Of a DNA stretch of 64,000 bases, positions 10,367 through 20,883 are shown piece by piece; the stretch's first letter is position 1; each line of letters begins with the position of its first letter. This DNA is from an uncultured bacterium (GTDB lineage: Bacteria > Nitrospirota > Thermodesulfovibrionia > Thermodesulfovibrionales > Thermodesulfovibrionaceae), in assembly GCA_937924475.1 (NCBI GenBank), contig CALDSV010000034.1:1-64000 (forward strand). Reading direction: 5' to 3'. Position numbers and translations under genes: made by a program. The notes under the pieces were generated by a model. It saw only the letters and a list, made by a program, of their open reading frames with translations, did no database searches and was not told the DNA's origin.

Positions 10367-12022
10367 ATGCACATTTTCTTAAAAATTTGTGTTTTATTGA
10401 TTATTTTATTTTTCTTAAGTCCCAATGCATTAGCCCAAAGTGAAATTTTTCATAAGATAAAAGAAGAGGTTTTTTCCTTTTTTCCTATAGTATCGGGCAA
10501 AGTAAAAGAAATTGAAGGAAATACCGTCCTACTAAACAAGGGATTAAAAGAAGGATTAAAAATTGGTCAGCGAGTAATTCTTTTTGAAGAAGCTGTTCCC
10601 CTTATTCATCCTGTTACAAAACAAATTATTGGCAAATCAGAAAAAATAATTGGTTCAGCAGAGATCGTTCAAGTTGAACAAGATTTTTCAAAAGCAATTA
10701 TTTTGGAAGGTGAAATAAAATCTAAGGATCAACTGCTTTTTAAAATCCCAAAATCAAAAATCAAAGTAATATATGCCCAGACAAATACAGAATGGGCAGT
10801 AGGGGAAGCATATTACAGAAATTTAAAAGAAAGTCAAAGATTTGAAATCATTGATGCGCCTGTAAATATTGATGATAAGGAAATACTTTTTAAAACTAAT
10901 AAAAATGCAGATATTTTACTACTATTAATTCCAAAAAAATTAAATGGACATTTGAATCTCTCTCAAGAGCTTTATTGGGTTAAGGATAAAAAACTTTTCT
11001 CCAAAGTAGACATTGAAATCTCTCCTACAGCATTAATTGAATTAAGAAAGAAATATGCTTCATTAATAGTTCCTGAAGGCCATACACTTCTTTCTTTCAG
11101 ACTTTCAAGAAGTATAAACAGAATTGCAGCAGGTAATTTTGAGGGGAAGGGTTTAACTCAAATAATAATAGCCTCAGACACTGAAATAAGCCTCTATAAC
11201 ATAGATGTGGATCTCAAACTTAAGAGCAACTATATTATTCCTTTTAGTGGAGATATATTATGGTTTGATACAGGAGATATTGATAAAGATGGCAAGGACG
11301 AAATAATTATTACTTTGAAAAAGGACAATAGTGTAATTTCTTCTATAATAAAATGGCAAGAAAGTGAATTTAAAGAAATTTCAAGGCTTGATAATGTCTT
11401 CTTAAGGATCTATGAAGGTCGTCTGCTTGCTCAAGCTTTTTCTCAAGCATCAGGATTTGATGGCGAGGTATTTTTCATTAAGCCTCTCATAAATAGTTAT
11501 GAAAAAATAGAACAATTTAAATTACCAATAAAATCAAATATTTATGATTTTTATGTCCTTGGCAATGTAATATTTAAATGGGAAGAAGATGGCTATCTTT
11601 CAGCATACAACGAAAAAGGCATTTCTATGTGGCGGTCAGCAGAACCACTTGGTTTTGGACTTCAGTATGAAAAACAAACAGGAATAGCCATGTTAAGCCT
11701 TGGGAAATGGCAAGTACATAGTAGAATAAAACCATTAAGCAATGGAATAATTGTTGTTGAAAAGAAACCTTTACTGGGACTGGTAAATGTTGCAACTTTG
11801 GGTTACAAGAGTTCTAAACTTAAACTCCTTCAATGGACTGGAATTGGCATTGAAACAACAGATATAACAGAGGAAATGTCTGGAGAAATACTTGACTATG
11901 CAGTTTTATCTGATAAAATGTATGTTTTAGTTAAACCTCCCTTTGGTTTAAATCCAAAGAGAATTCTTCAGGGAGAAAGTCCCTTCGAAACTCTACTTCA
12001 TATCCTCTCCTTTAAGTATTAA
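10367..12022 (+). CDS. Exported FG-GAP/VCBS-repeat-like protein
   Basis: Signal peptide; FDTGDIDKDGKDEIIITLK resembles FG-GAP/VCBS repeats. Confidence 0.6.
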   Translation: MHIFLKICVLLIILFFLSPNALAQSEIFHKIKEEVFSFFPIVSGKVKEIEGNTVLLNKGLKEGLKIGQRVILFEEAVPLIHPVTKQIIGKSEKIIGSAEIVQVEQDFSKAIILEGEIKSKDQLLFKIPKSKIKVIYAQTNTEWAVGEAYYRNLKESQRFEIIDAPVNIDDKEILFKTNKNADILLLLIPKKLNGHLNLSQELYWVKDKKLFSKVDIEISPTALIELRKKYASLIVPEGHTLLSFRLSRSINRIAAGNFEGKGLTQIIIASDTEISLYNIDVDLKLKSNYIIPFSGDILWFDTGDIDKDGKDEIIITLKKDNSVISSIIKWQESEFKEISRLDNVFLRIYEGRLLAQAFSQASGFDGEVFFIKPLINSYEKIEQFKLPIKSNIYDFYVLGNVIFKWEEDGYLSAYNEKGISMWRSAEPLGFGLQYEKQTGIAMLSLGKWQVHSRIKPLSNGIIVVEKKPLLGLVNVATLGYKSSKLKLLQWTGIGIETTDITEEMSGEILDYAVLSDKMYVLVKPPFGLNPKRILQGESPFETLLHILSFKY

Positions 12023-12024
12023 AA

Positions 12025-12732
12025 ATGAGCAAAGTATTAAAGCATGTTGCAATTATAATGGATGGCAACGGAAGATGGGCTCAGATGAGAGGTTTACCTC
12101 GTTGGGAAGGACATAGACGAGGAGTAGAAAGAGTAAGAGAGATAATTAAAGCTGCTATTAAATTAAAAATAGAAGTTTTAACTTTTTATGCCTTTTCCAT
12201 AGAAAACTGGCAAAGACCAAAAAAAGAAGTTGAAATAATTATGGATCTTTTAAAAAAACACCTTCAGAGAGAGCTAAATAATTTTCTCCTACAAGGAATA
12301 AGATTCATAATGATAGGTAATCGTTCTTTTATCCCTAAGGAAATCTTAGATATTATTGAAAAGACTGAAAGAGAAACAACACATTGTAGAGAGATTATTG
12401 CACAATTTGCCATAAGTTACAGTGGAAGAGACGAAATTATAAGATCCATCTCAAAAGCAATACGACAAAAAATAGATCCGGACAAAATTGATGAGAATAT
12501 TATAAACTCTCTCCTTGATACAGCAGGAATACCAGATCCTGATTTAATAATAAGAACCTCTGGAGAACAAAGATTAAGTAATTTTCTTATTTGGCAATCT
12601 GCCTATTCAGAATTTTATTTTACTCAGACCCTTTGGCCTGATTTTACAGAAGACGAATTTACCGAGGCTATTCTTGATTTTCAGAAAAGACAGAGGAGAT
12701 TTGGAAAAATAAGTGAATTTACAAGGACATAG
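12025..12732 (+). CDS. uppS: Undecaprenyl diphosphate synthase
   Basis: HVAIIMDGNGRWAQMRGLPRWEGHRRG, LIIRTSGEQRLSNFLIWQSAYSEFYFT. Confidence 0.98.
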   Translation: MSKVLKHVAIIMDGNGRWAQMRGLPRWEGHRRGVERVREIIKAAIKLKIEVLTFYAFSIENWQRPKKEVEIIMDLLKKHLQRELNNFLLQGIRFIMIGNRSFIPKEILDIIEKTERETTHCREIIAQFAISYSGRDEIIRSISKAIRQKIDPDKIDENIINSLLDTAGIPDPDLIIRTSGEQRLSNFLIWQSAYSEFYFTQTLWPDFTEDEFTEAILDFQKRQRRFGKISEFTRT

Positions 12733-13504
12733 TAAAAGAATTCTTATTGCTTTAGTTGTTATTCCCATATTAGTAATTATTGTAGTAAAGCTTCCCTCTT
12801 ATTTTTTCTTTGTTTTAATAGGGCTTGTAAACTTGATTGCTACAGGTGAATTCTTAAAAATGTACAGAGTTAGCAACACTTATTTAACCTTAGGAATTCT
12901 GATTTCTACAATTTTATTTATTCTTAACTGCTTCTACTGGCCATACGCCATATTATATTATTCCTTGAGCTTTATTATCATATCCACAATTCGGCTTTTT
13001 GAAAAAAAACAACCACAAAATGCTTTAAAGGATATATCACCTCTTGTGATAGGTATTCTATACATTCCTACTTTGCTTGTTTTTCTCTGGTTTCTTCGAC
13101 AGGATGGATGGCAATGGATTATTTATCTATTCACAGTTGTCTGGGCTTCTGACAGTTTTGCTTATTATATTGGAAAAGGTTTTGGAAAAAGAAAACTTTA
13201 TCCAGAGGTTAGTCCAAAAAAAACATGGGAAGGTGCTGTTGGTTCTGTTTCAGGTGGCATTTTAGCCTCAGTGGTTATAGGATATTTAATAAACCTTGAG
13301 AAAAGTTTTCAGAGCCTGATTCTTTTAGGTTTTCTTATAGGATTCATATCAATTTTAGGAGACCTTGTAGAGTCTATGTTTAAAAGGGATGCAGGAGTAA
13401 AGGATTCAAGCATCCTTTTTTCAGAACATGGTGGAGTTCTTGATAAAATTGATGCAATGCTTTTTGCAGGGATAGCATTGTATTTTAGTTTAAGATTTCT
13501 TTAG
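12713..13504 (+). CDS. cdsA: Phosphatidate cytidylyltransferase
   Basis: Multi-TM; C-terminal signature SPKKTWEGAVGS...LGDLVESMFKRDAGVKDSS..PEHGG-like. Confidence 0.96.
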   Translation: MNLQGHSKRILIALVVIPILVIIVVKLPSYFFFVLIGLVNLIATGEFLKMYRVSNTYLTLGILISTILFILNCFYWPYAILYYSLSFIIISTIRLFEKKQPQNALKDISPLVIGILYIPTLLVFLWFLRQDGWQWIIYLFTVVWASDSFAYYIGKGFGKRKLYPEVSPKKTWEGAVGSVSGGILASVVIGYLINLEKSFQSLILLGFLIGFISILGDLVESMFKRDAGVKDSSILFSEHGGVLDKIDAMLFAGIALYFSLRFL

Positions 13505-13513
13505 GAGGATTAC

Positions 13514-14659
13514 TTGAAAAACATAGTTATTCTTGGAAGCACTGGTTCTATTGGAAAAAGTGCTCTTGAAGTGATTAAAAATTTCCCTCATAAATTTAGA
13601 GTATTAGGACTGGCTGCAAAAAGTAGTATTAATACTCTTGAAAGGCAAATTAAAGAGTTTCATCCCTCTTACGTGGCAGTATACGATGAAAAAGCTTATG
13701 AGGAATTAAAAAGCAGAGTTAAAAACTGTGAAATTTTATATGGACTGGAAGGAATTCATAAGCTCGCCACTTTACCTCAAGCAGATATAATTCTTTCTGC
13801 CATAGTAGGAGCTGCAGGACTCCTACCTACCTACGAAGCAGTAAAAGCAGGTAAAACTATAGGGCTTGCCAATAAAGAAAGTCTTGTACTTGCAGGAGAA
13901 TTAATAAAAAAAGAGGCGAAAAGAAGCAATGCCAAAATTATTCCCGTTGACAGTGAACATAGTGCAGTATTTCAATGTATAAATGGTTGCAACAAACCTT
14001 ACATAAGAAAAATATGGCTTACAGCCTCAGGAGGTCCTTTTAGAGGAAGGAAAAAGCATGAGATAGAAAATGTTACTCCTCAAGAAGCTTTAAATCATCC
14101 TAAATGGAAGATGGGCAAAAGAATAACAATTGATTCTGCTACCCTTATGAACAAAGGTTTTGAAGTTATAGAAGCTCATTATCTTTTTGACATTCCTGTT
14201 GATCAAATAGGCGTTCTAATTCATCCCCAAAGCATTGTTCATTGCCTTGTGGAATTTATAGACGGAACATATCTTGCCCAAATGAGTGAGCCTGATATGA
14301 AAGCTCCCATTGCTCTTGCTCTATCTCTACCTGAAAGACTTCCTAATGTTGTAAAACCTATAGATTGGACAGTTACAACTAAATTGCAATTTGAATTGCC
14401 TGACACAGGTGTTTTCCCTTGCTTACATCTTGCCTATGAAGCAATTAAGATAGGCGGTACTATGCCTGCAGTTCTTAATGCTTCGGACGAAGTTGCTGTT
14501 GAAGCTTTTTTATCAGGCAAGTTAAAATTTAATGATATATATAAAATTATTAAAAAAGTGATGGATGCCCATTCCGCATATTCAGCAAACAGCATTGAAG
14601 AGATCCTTAAAGCTGACAGCTGGGCAAGAAAAAGGGCGAAAAAGGAGATAGAAGGATGA
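13514..14659 (+). CDS. dxr: 1-deoxy-D-xylulose 5-phosphate reductoisomerase
   Basis: ILGSTGSIGKSALEVI, LANKESLVLAG, MNKGFEVIEAHYLF. Confidence 0.98.
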   Translation: MKNIVILGSTGSIGKSALEVIKNFPHKFRVLGLAAKSSINTLERQIKEFHPSYVAVYDEKAYEELKSRVKNCEILYGLEGIHKLATLPQADIILSAIVGAAGLLPTYEAVKAGKTIGLANKESLVLAGELIKKEAKRSNAKIIPVDSEHSAVFQCINGCNKPYIRKIWLTASGGPFRGRKKHEIENVTPQEALNHPKWKMGKRITIDSATLMNKGFEVIEAHYLFDIPVDQIGVLIHPQSIVHCLVEFIDGTYLAQMSEPDMKAPIALALSLPERLPNVVKPIDWTVTTKLQFELPDTGVFPCLHLAYEAIKIGGTMPAVLNASDEVAVEAFLSGKLKFNDIYKIIKKVMDAHSAYSANSIEEILKADSWARKRAKKEIEG

Positions 14660-15729
14660 ACTTTATCTATGCAATAATTCTTTTTGGTTTTTTAATATTT
14701 ATCCATGAATTGGGTCATTTTTTAGCTGCAAAACTAAGTGGCGTAAGGGTTCTTAAGTTTTCTATTGGCTTTGGACCTAAGTTAATTGGAAGAAAAATTG
14801 GAGAGACAGAGTATCTTTTAAGTGCAATACCTTTAGGTGGCTATGTAAAGATGTATGGTGAAGAGGTGGGTGAAGAAGCTATTGATGAAAAAAGATCCTT
14901 TAAACATCAGCCAGTTTACAAAAAAATTTTTATTGTTCTTGCAGGACCTCTTTTCAATATTTTGGTTGCAATTTTTATATTTTGGATAATATTTGTCCAT
15001 GGAGTGCCTGTTCTTAAACCCATTATTGGAGAAGTAATGGAAAATTCACCAGCTCAATTATCAGGTTTACAAAAGGGAGACAAAATTTTAGAAATTGAAG
15101 GTCAAAAGATTAATAATTGGTTTGAGATGGCAAGCTTTATTCAGCAAAATCCTGGAAAGGATTTAAATTTTAAAATAGAAAGAGAAGGTAGAGCCATAGA
15201 GCTAAAAATAAAACCTGAGGCAAAAGAAACTAAAAATCTTTTTGGTGAAAAAATATCAGTAGGGCAAATAGGTATAAAGCCTTCTGAGGAATTTTTTATC
15301 CAGAAAGAAAATCCAATTAATGCTTTCTCCAAATCCATAGAAAAATGTTATGAAATTATAGAGCTTACATATCTTACAATCGTTAAAATATTCCAAAGAG
15401 TGGTTTCAACTGAAGTAATTGGTGGTCCTATTCTAATATTCCAAGCGGCTGGTAAAACTGCTGAACAGGGTTTTATAAGCTTTTTAAGCTTCGCAGCCAT
15501 AATAAGCATTAATCTTGGTATCTTGAATCTGTTACCTATCCCTGTTCTTGATGGTGGTCATATTCTATTCTTTATAATTGAAGGGATAAGGAGAAAACCT
15601 CTTAGTGAAAAATTCATTGCTTTATCACAAAAGATCGGAATTGCCTTTCTCATTGCCCTTATGATGCTTGCCTTCTATAATGATATTCTTAGGGTTTTAA
15701 ATCCAAGCAAAATGCCTATAGGAAAATGA
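14656..15729 (+). CDS. rseP: RIP metalloprotease RseP with PDZ domain
   Basis: HExxH FIHELGHFLAAK, NLLPIPVLDGGH. Confidence 0.97.
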   Translation: MNFIYAIILFGFLIFIHELGHFLAAKLSGVRVLKFSIGFGPKLIGRKIGETEYLLSAIPLGGYVKMYGEEVGEEAIDEKRSFKHQPVYKKIFIVLAGPLFNILVAIFIFWIIFVHGVPVLKPIIGEVMENSPAQLSGLQKGDKILEIEGQKINNWFEMASFIQQNPGKDLNFKIEREGRAIELKIKPEAKETKNLFGEKISVGQIGIKPSEEFFIQKENPINAFSKSIEKCYEIIELTYLTIVKIFQRVVSTEVIGGPILIFQAAGKTAEQGFISFLSFAAIISINLGILNLLPIPVLDGGHILFFIIEGIRRKPLSEKFIALSQKIGIAFLIALMMLAFYNDILRVLNPSKMPIGK

Positions 15730-16136
15730 AAAAAGTTTTTTCAGCAGGAGGAGTTGTATATAAGAGAGAAGGGAAAGATTTAAAAATCCTTTTAATTTCA
15801 ATAAAACAAGGCAAAGTATGGGCACTTCCAAAGGGTCTTGTAGAGAAAAACGAAACTCCTCAACAGGCTGCCCTAAGGGAAATAAGAGAAGAGACAGGAA
15901 TTGATGGCAAAATAATAGATGAGCTTGGAGAAGTATCGTACTGGTTTTATCTGGAAGGTGAAAAATATTTCAAAACCGTAAAATATTATCTTGTAGAATA
16001 TATAAATGGCCAGATTACTCCTCAATGGGAGATTGACAATGCTGAGTGGTTCAAAGCAGATGAAGCACTGAATAAATTAACTTATGAAAGCGATAAAAAA
16101 ATATTAGAAAAAGCTTTTAGGAAGATCTATGGATAA
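15726..16136 (+). CDS. NUDIX hydrolase
   Basis: Nudix box GLVEKNETPQQAALREIREETGI. Confidence 0.95.
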   Translation: MKKVFSAGGVVYKREGKDLKILLISIKQGKVWALPKGLVEKNETPQQAALREIREETGIDGKIIDELGEVSYWFYLEGEKYFKTVKYYLVEYINGQITPQWEIDNAEWFKADEALNKLTYESDKKILEKAFRKIYG

Positions 16137-17136
16137 AATACTATCAAAAAGACAGTTAAAAGAAAGATTAGAGAAACTTAAAAAGGAAGGGAAAAAAATA
16201 ATTTTCACCAATGGCTGTTTTGATATTCTTCATGTTGGACATGTAAGATATCTGAGAGAAGCAAAAAAATTGGGTGATGTTCTGGTGATAGGTTTAAACT
16301 CTGACAAGTCAGTACAAAAAATTAAACCCCTTAGGCCCATAAATTCTGAAAAACACAGAGCAGAAGTCCTGGCATCCCTTGAAATGGTAGATTTCGTAAC
16401 TATTTTTGAAGAAGAGACACCTTATTCTTTAATAAAATTTCTTGAGCCAGACATTCTCGTAAAAGGAGGAGACTGGAAAATTGAAAACATTGTTGGTGCA
16501 GACTTAGTAAAAGAAGTATACAGTCTTCCCTATTTTGAAAGTTTCTCCACCACCTTAATAATAGAAAAGATTATTGATAAATATGGGTTCAAATACAACA
16601 ATAAGTCATCAAAAGATATTATAGAGAAAGCTAAGAAAATTAAGTTTTTAATTTTGGATGTGGATGGCGTACTGACCCAAGGAGGAATAATTCTTGACAA
16701 TGAAAACAACGAACTTAAGATATTCGATGTAAGAGATGGTCACGGACTTGTAATGATAAAAAAAGTTGGATTAAATATAGCTGTAATAACTGGAAGAGAC
16801 TCTAAAGCCTTAGAAAGAAGGATGAAAGAATTAGGAATTAGGGAAGTTTATCAAGGAGTCAGGGAAAAACTTAAAATTTTCAATGAAATTCTTGAAAAAT
16901 ATAAATTAAAAAGAGAAGAAATCTGTGCTATGGGAGATGACATTATTGATTTATCAATACTAAGTCAAGCAGGATTTTCAGCTTGTCCAAGGGATGCCCA
17001 TGAAGAAGTAAAAAAGAGAGTAGACTTTATCACTAAAAAAAATGCTGGTCAAGGTGCTGTAAGGGAGCTTTGCGACCTCATTCTTAAATCTCAAGGGCTT
17101 ATGGGTAAATTTATAGATGAATATAAAAACCTTTAA
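16129..17136 (+). CDS. Bifunctional fusion: RfaE2/HldE-type cytidylyltransferase + KdsC-like HAD phosphatase
   Basis: N-terminal IIFTNGCFDILHVGHVRYL...; C-terminal LILDVDGVLTQGGIILDNENNELKIFDVRDGHGL...ITGRDS...MGDDIIDLSILSQAGFSACPRDAH. Confidence 0.93.
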   Translation: MDKILSKRQLKERLEKLKKEGKKIIFTNGCFDILHVGHVRYLREAKKLGDVLVIGLNSDKSVQKIKPLRPINSEKHRAEVLASLEMVDFVTIFEEETPYSLIKFLEPDILVKGGDWKIENIVGADLVKEVYSLPYFESFSTTLIIEKIIDKYGFKYNNKSSKDIIEKAKKIKFLILDVDGVLTQGGIILDNENNELKIFDVRDGHGLVMIKKVGLNIAVITGRDSKALERRMKELGIREVYQGVREKLKIFNEILEKYKLKREEICAMGDDIIDLSILSQAGFSACPRDAHEEVKKRVDFITKKNAGQGAVRELCDLILKSQGLMGKFIDEYKNL

Positions 17137-17653
17137 TCTTCCTACATCACTGACAGTTTTTCGCATAATTTTAATTCCTTTGTTTATTATTGAAACTCCC
17201 TCAAATCCTCAGTTTGGAGCACTTTTATTTTTCATAGCTTCCATAACTGACTTTCTTGATGGTTATTTAGCGAGAAAATTTAAACAGATCACAAAATTAG
17301 GCATTATCTTAGATCCTATTGCAGATAAACTTCTCGTCATTACAGCTCTTATCATAATTGTTGAACTGGGAATGGTTTCCTCTTGGTTAGCAACTATCAT
17401 AATTTCAAGAGAGTTCATAGTGACAACTCTTAGATTTTATGCTTTGTCAAAGGGAATTGTAATACCTGCTGAAAAAGCAGGAAAAATAAAAACAGTTCTA
17501 CAAATGATTTCCATATTATTTATTCTTATTGCTGACGAAATTCTGGGAATCGACCTTTATGATATAGGACTTCTTCTTCTTTATATCTCAACAGCTGTGG
17601 CAGTCTATTCTGGAATAGGTTATGTTTATAATTTATGGAGAGCATTGAAATGA
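17117..17653 (+). CDS. pgsA: CDP-diacylglycerol--glycerol-3-phosphate phosphatidyltransferase
   Basis: CDP-alcohol phosphatidyltransferase motif DFLDGYLARKFKQITKLGIILDPIADK. Confidence 0.96.
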   Translation: MNIKTFNLPTSLTVFRIILIPLFIIETPSNPQFGALLFFIASITDFLDGYLARKFKQITKLGIILDPIADKLLVITALIIIVELGMVSSWLATIIISREFIVTTLRFYALSKGIVIPAEKAGKIKTVLQMISILFILIADEILGIDLYDIGLLLLYISTAVAVYSGIGYVYNLWRALK

Positions 17654-18243
17654 ATTCTTTATTCTTAACTTTTGCCCTATTTTTTGGTTCCATTCCATGG
17701 GGTTATCTTATTGGTAAATTGAAAGGGATTGATTTAAGAAAAAGTGGAAGTGGCAATATTGGTGCCACAAATGTATTAAGAGTAATAGGCAAAAAAGAAG
17801 CATTACTCACTCTTTTACTTGATATTTCAAAAGGTTTCATACCAGTTATCTTAGTAAGATATTATTATCCCCCAGAACAGACTTTAGTTTTTATGGGACT
17901 CGCAGGAATTTTAGCAATTTTGGGACATTGTTTCACTCCTTTTCTAAGATTTAAAGGTGGCAAAGGAGTTTCCACAAGTATTGGAGTTATCTTAGCTTAT
18001 ACACCTTTAGCAGGAATAATTACAGTAATAATATGGATAGTGATATTCATAATTTTCCGGATTTCATCCCTTTCAGCTCTTATAGCTTTTAGCCTTTTAC
18101 CCTTAAATCTTTTCCTATTTAACTATCCTGATAAATCTATCATGTTTACTCTTTGTATTGTTGTAATAATTTATATTAGACATTTATCCAACATAAAAAG
18201 ATTATTTAAAGGAACAGAGCCTAAAATAGGTGATAAAAAATGA
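17635..18243 (+). CDS. plsY: Acyl-phosphate glycerol-3-phosphate acyltransferase
   Basis: [53 protein letters not shown]. Confidence 0.98.
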   Translation: MESIEMNSLFLTFALFFGSIPWGYLIGKLKGIDLRKSGSGNIGATNVLRVIGKKEALLTLLLDISKGFIPVILVRYYYPPEQTLVFMGLAGILAILGHCFTPFLRFKGGKGVSTSIGVILAYTPLAGIITVIIWIVIFIIFRISSLSALIAFSLLPLNLFLFNYPDKSIMFTLCIVVIIYIRHLSNIKRLFKGTEPKIGDKK

Positions 18244-18914
18244 AAAAAGCATTAGTTTTATTAAGTGGTGGAATTGACTCCTCTACAACTCTCGCCATTG
18301 CAAAAAATGAGGGCTATGAGTGTTTTGCTCTTTCCTTTGACTATGGACAAAGGCATAAAATCGAACTTTTAAGTGCAAAAAAAGTAGCAGTAGCTTTAGG
18401 AGTGAAAGAACATTTAATTATATCTTTTGATATGAAAAAAATTGGAGGTTCTGCTTTAACTTCAGAAATAGAGGTTCCAAAAGGAGAAATTCAAGGTATT
18501 CCTGTCACTTATGTTCCAGCAAGAAACACTATATTTTTAAGCTTTGCTCTTGCGTGGGCGGAAGTTCTTATGTGTCCAAACATTTTCATAGGAGCAAACT
18601 TTGTTGATTACTCGGGTTATCCAGACTGTAGACCAGAATATCTTAAGGCTTTTGAGTCTATGGCAAATCTTGCTACTAAGGTAGCAGTAGAAGGTAAGAT
18701 TAAATTCAAAATTGAAGCTCCTCTTCTTTACCTTACAAAAGCTGAAATAATAAAGAAAGGAATAAAACTGGGACTTGATTACTCTCTTACATGGAGTTGT
18801 TATGATCCTCAAGAAACCATGGATTTTCCTAAACCCTGTATGAAATGTCCAAGCTGTCTTTTAAGACAGAAAGGTTTTAATGAAGCTGGTCTTAGGGATC
18901 CTTTACTTAAATGA
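18240..18914 (+). CDS. queC: 7-cyano-7-deazaguanine synthase
   Basis: [17 protein letters not shown]-terminal Zn site [27 protein letters not shown]. Confidence 0.97.
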   Translation: MKKALVLLSGGIDSSTTLAIAKNEGYECFALSFDYGQRHKIELLSAKKVAVALGVKEHLIISFDMKKIGGSALTSEIEVPKGEIQGIPVTYVPARNTIFLSFALAWAEVLMCPNIFIGANFVDYSGYPDCRPEYLKAFESMANLATKVAVEGKIKFKIEAPLLYLTKAEIIKKGIKLGLDYSLTWSCYDPQETMDFPKPCMKCPSCLLRQKGFNEAGLRDPLLK

Positions 18915-19618
18915 TTTCTCTTAGGCTCTATAGTCATGTGCTGAAAAAAATAATTCTTAGTGCCATTGTAGCTAAAAGAGGAAAATACGATTACGAAGAG
19001 CTTGTTTGTGATGGCTTAAAAATTCTTGAAATGATGAGAAATGTAGGATGTAACATTACAATTCATGGAATTGAAAATCTTAAAAATTTAAATCCTCCCT
19101 GTGTATTCATATCAAACCATATGAGCACCCTCGAAACCCTTGTATTACCGGGAGTAATTGGAAAAGAGTTTAAGGTTACCTTTGTAGTAAAAAAATCTCT
19201 GCTAAGTTATCCCTTTTTTGGGAAAATTCTCTCTGCTCTTGAACCAATTCCTGTAGGACGGAAAAACCCAAAAGAAGACTATAAAGTGGTAATGGAAGAA
19301 GGACTTAAAAGACTCAAAAAGGGAATTTCAGTTATTGTCTTTCCTCAAGCCACAAGACAACTTACTTTTGATCCAAACAAATTTAATACCTTAGGAATTA
19401 AGCTTGCTAAAAAAGCAAATGTTCCTGCTGTTCCCATAGCCTTGCGAACTGATGCTTGGGGCATAGGTAAAATCTTAAAAGATTTCGGTAAAATTGACCC
19501 TTCAAAACCTATTTGCTTTTTTATAGGAAAGCCTATTCATATTGAAGGTAAAGGATTGAATGAGCATCTTCAGATCATTGAGTTTATCAAGCATTCTTTA
19601 AGAAAATGTTATAATTAA
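18911..19618 (+). CDS. 1-acyl-glycerol-3-phosphate acyltransferase-like (PlsC family)
   Basis: [11 protein letters not shown] (NHX4D/E), FPQATRQ. Confidence 0.88.
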   Translation: MISLRLYSHVLKKIILSAIVAKRGKYDYEELVCDGLKILEMMRNVGCNITIHGIENLKNLNPPCVFISNHMSTLETLVLPGVIGKEFKVTFVVKKSLLSYPFFGKILSALEPIPVGRKNPKEDYKVVMEEGLKRLKKGISVIVFPQATRQLTFDPNKFNTLGIKLAKKANVPAVPIALRTDAWGIGKILKDFGKIDPSKPICFFIGKPIHIEGKGLNEHLQIIEFIKHSLRKCYN

Positions 19619-19620
19619 CT

Positions 19621-20883
19621 ATGTTTTTTGCAGACCTTCATATTCATTCCAAATTTTCAAGAGCTACAAGTAAGGAAATGAACCTTGAAACTATTGAGCA
19701 ATGGGCTCAAATAAAAGGAATTAAAGTAATTGGAACAGGTGATTTTACCCATCCTGAATGGCTAAAAGAAATAGGCGAAAAACTCACTGAAGAAGGAAAT
19801 GGTCTCCTAAGACTTAAAGAAAAATATAAATTACAAATTCCAGAATCTTGTAGAGAGGATGTCTTCTTTATTCTGTCCTCTGAGATAAGTTGCATCTACC
19901 AAAAAAATGGAAAACTAAGAAAAATTCATCTCCTAATACTATCACCCTCTCTGAAAGATGTTACTAAGATAAATCATGCCTTATCACAAATAGGAAGCCT
20001 TATATCCGATGGTAGACCCATCCTGGGAATAGATGGGAAAGAATTAATGAAAATAATTATGGATATAAGCTCCGATTCCCTAATCATTCCTGCTCATGCT
20101 TGGACTCCCCATTTTTCTGTTTTTGGTTCGCAATCTGGCTTTGACAGTATTGAAGAATGCTTTGAGGAATTAAGTCCTTACATCTATGCTATTGAGACAG
20201 GATTAAGCTCAGATCCAAGGATGAACTGGAGATTAAGCAAACTTGATTCTATTACCCTCATTTCCAACTCAGATGCTCATTCACCCTCTAAGATTGGAAG
20301 AGAGGCTAATATTTTTGATACAGAACTAAGCTTTGAAGGCATAACTGAGGCAATTAAGACAAAAAAGGGCTTTCTTGGAACAGTAGAATTTTTCCCTGAA
20401 GAAGGAAAGTATCACTATGATGGTCATAGGGTTTGTGGAGTAAGGTTATCACCAAAAGAAACTATTAAAAGAAACTATCTTTGCCCCTTATGTGGCAAAA
20501 GAGTTACCGTGGGAGTAATGCACAGAGTGGAAGTTCTTGCAGACCGCCAGGAAGGTTTTAAACCTCCCCAAGCTATACCATATAAATCAATTATACCTCT
20601 TCAGGAGATTATGGCAGAGATTAATAATACTTCTGTCCAGAGCAAAACATTATCAAATCTCTATTTCAAAGCTATTAACAATTTAGGAAGTGAATACGAT
20701 ATACTTTTAAATAAAAAATTAACCGACATAGAAAAATTTAATGAATCCCTTGCAGAGGCAATTGAAAGAGTAAGAGAGGGTAAAATTACTGTGGAACCAG
20801 GCTATGATGGAGAATATGGAAAAATTAAAGTTTTTGGTAAACCCAGCCCAAAAAATAATAAAGGGCAAAAATTACTTTTTTAA
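19621..20883 (+). CDS. EndoQ-like PHP-domain endonuclease
   Basis: PHP motif ADLHIHSKFSRATSKEMNLETIEQWAQIKGIKVIGTGDFTHP; ISNSDAHSPSKIGREAN; zinc site CPLCGKRVTVGVMHRVEVLADR. Confidence 0.85.
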   Translation: MFFADLHIHSKFSRATSKEMNLETIEQWAQIKGIKVIGTGDFTHPEWLKEIGEKLTEEGNGLLRLKEKYKLQIPESCREDVFFILSSEISCIYQKNGKLRKIHLLILSPSLKDVTKINHALSQIGSLISDGRPILGIDGKELMKIIMDISSDSLIIPAHAWTPHFSVFGSQSGFDSIEECFEELSPYIYAIETGLSSDPRMNWRLSKLDSITLISNSDAHSPSKIGREANIFDTELSFEGITEAIKTKKGFLGTVEFFPEEGKYHYDGHRVCGVRLSPKETIKRNYLCPLCGKRVTVGVMHRVEVLADRQEGFKPPQAIPYKSIIPLQEIMAEINNTSVQSKTLSNLYFKAINNLGSEYDILLNKKLTDIEKFNESLAEAIERVREGKITVEPGYDGEYGKIKVFGKPSPKNNKGQKLLF

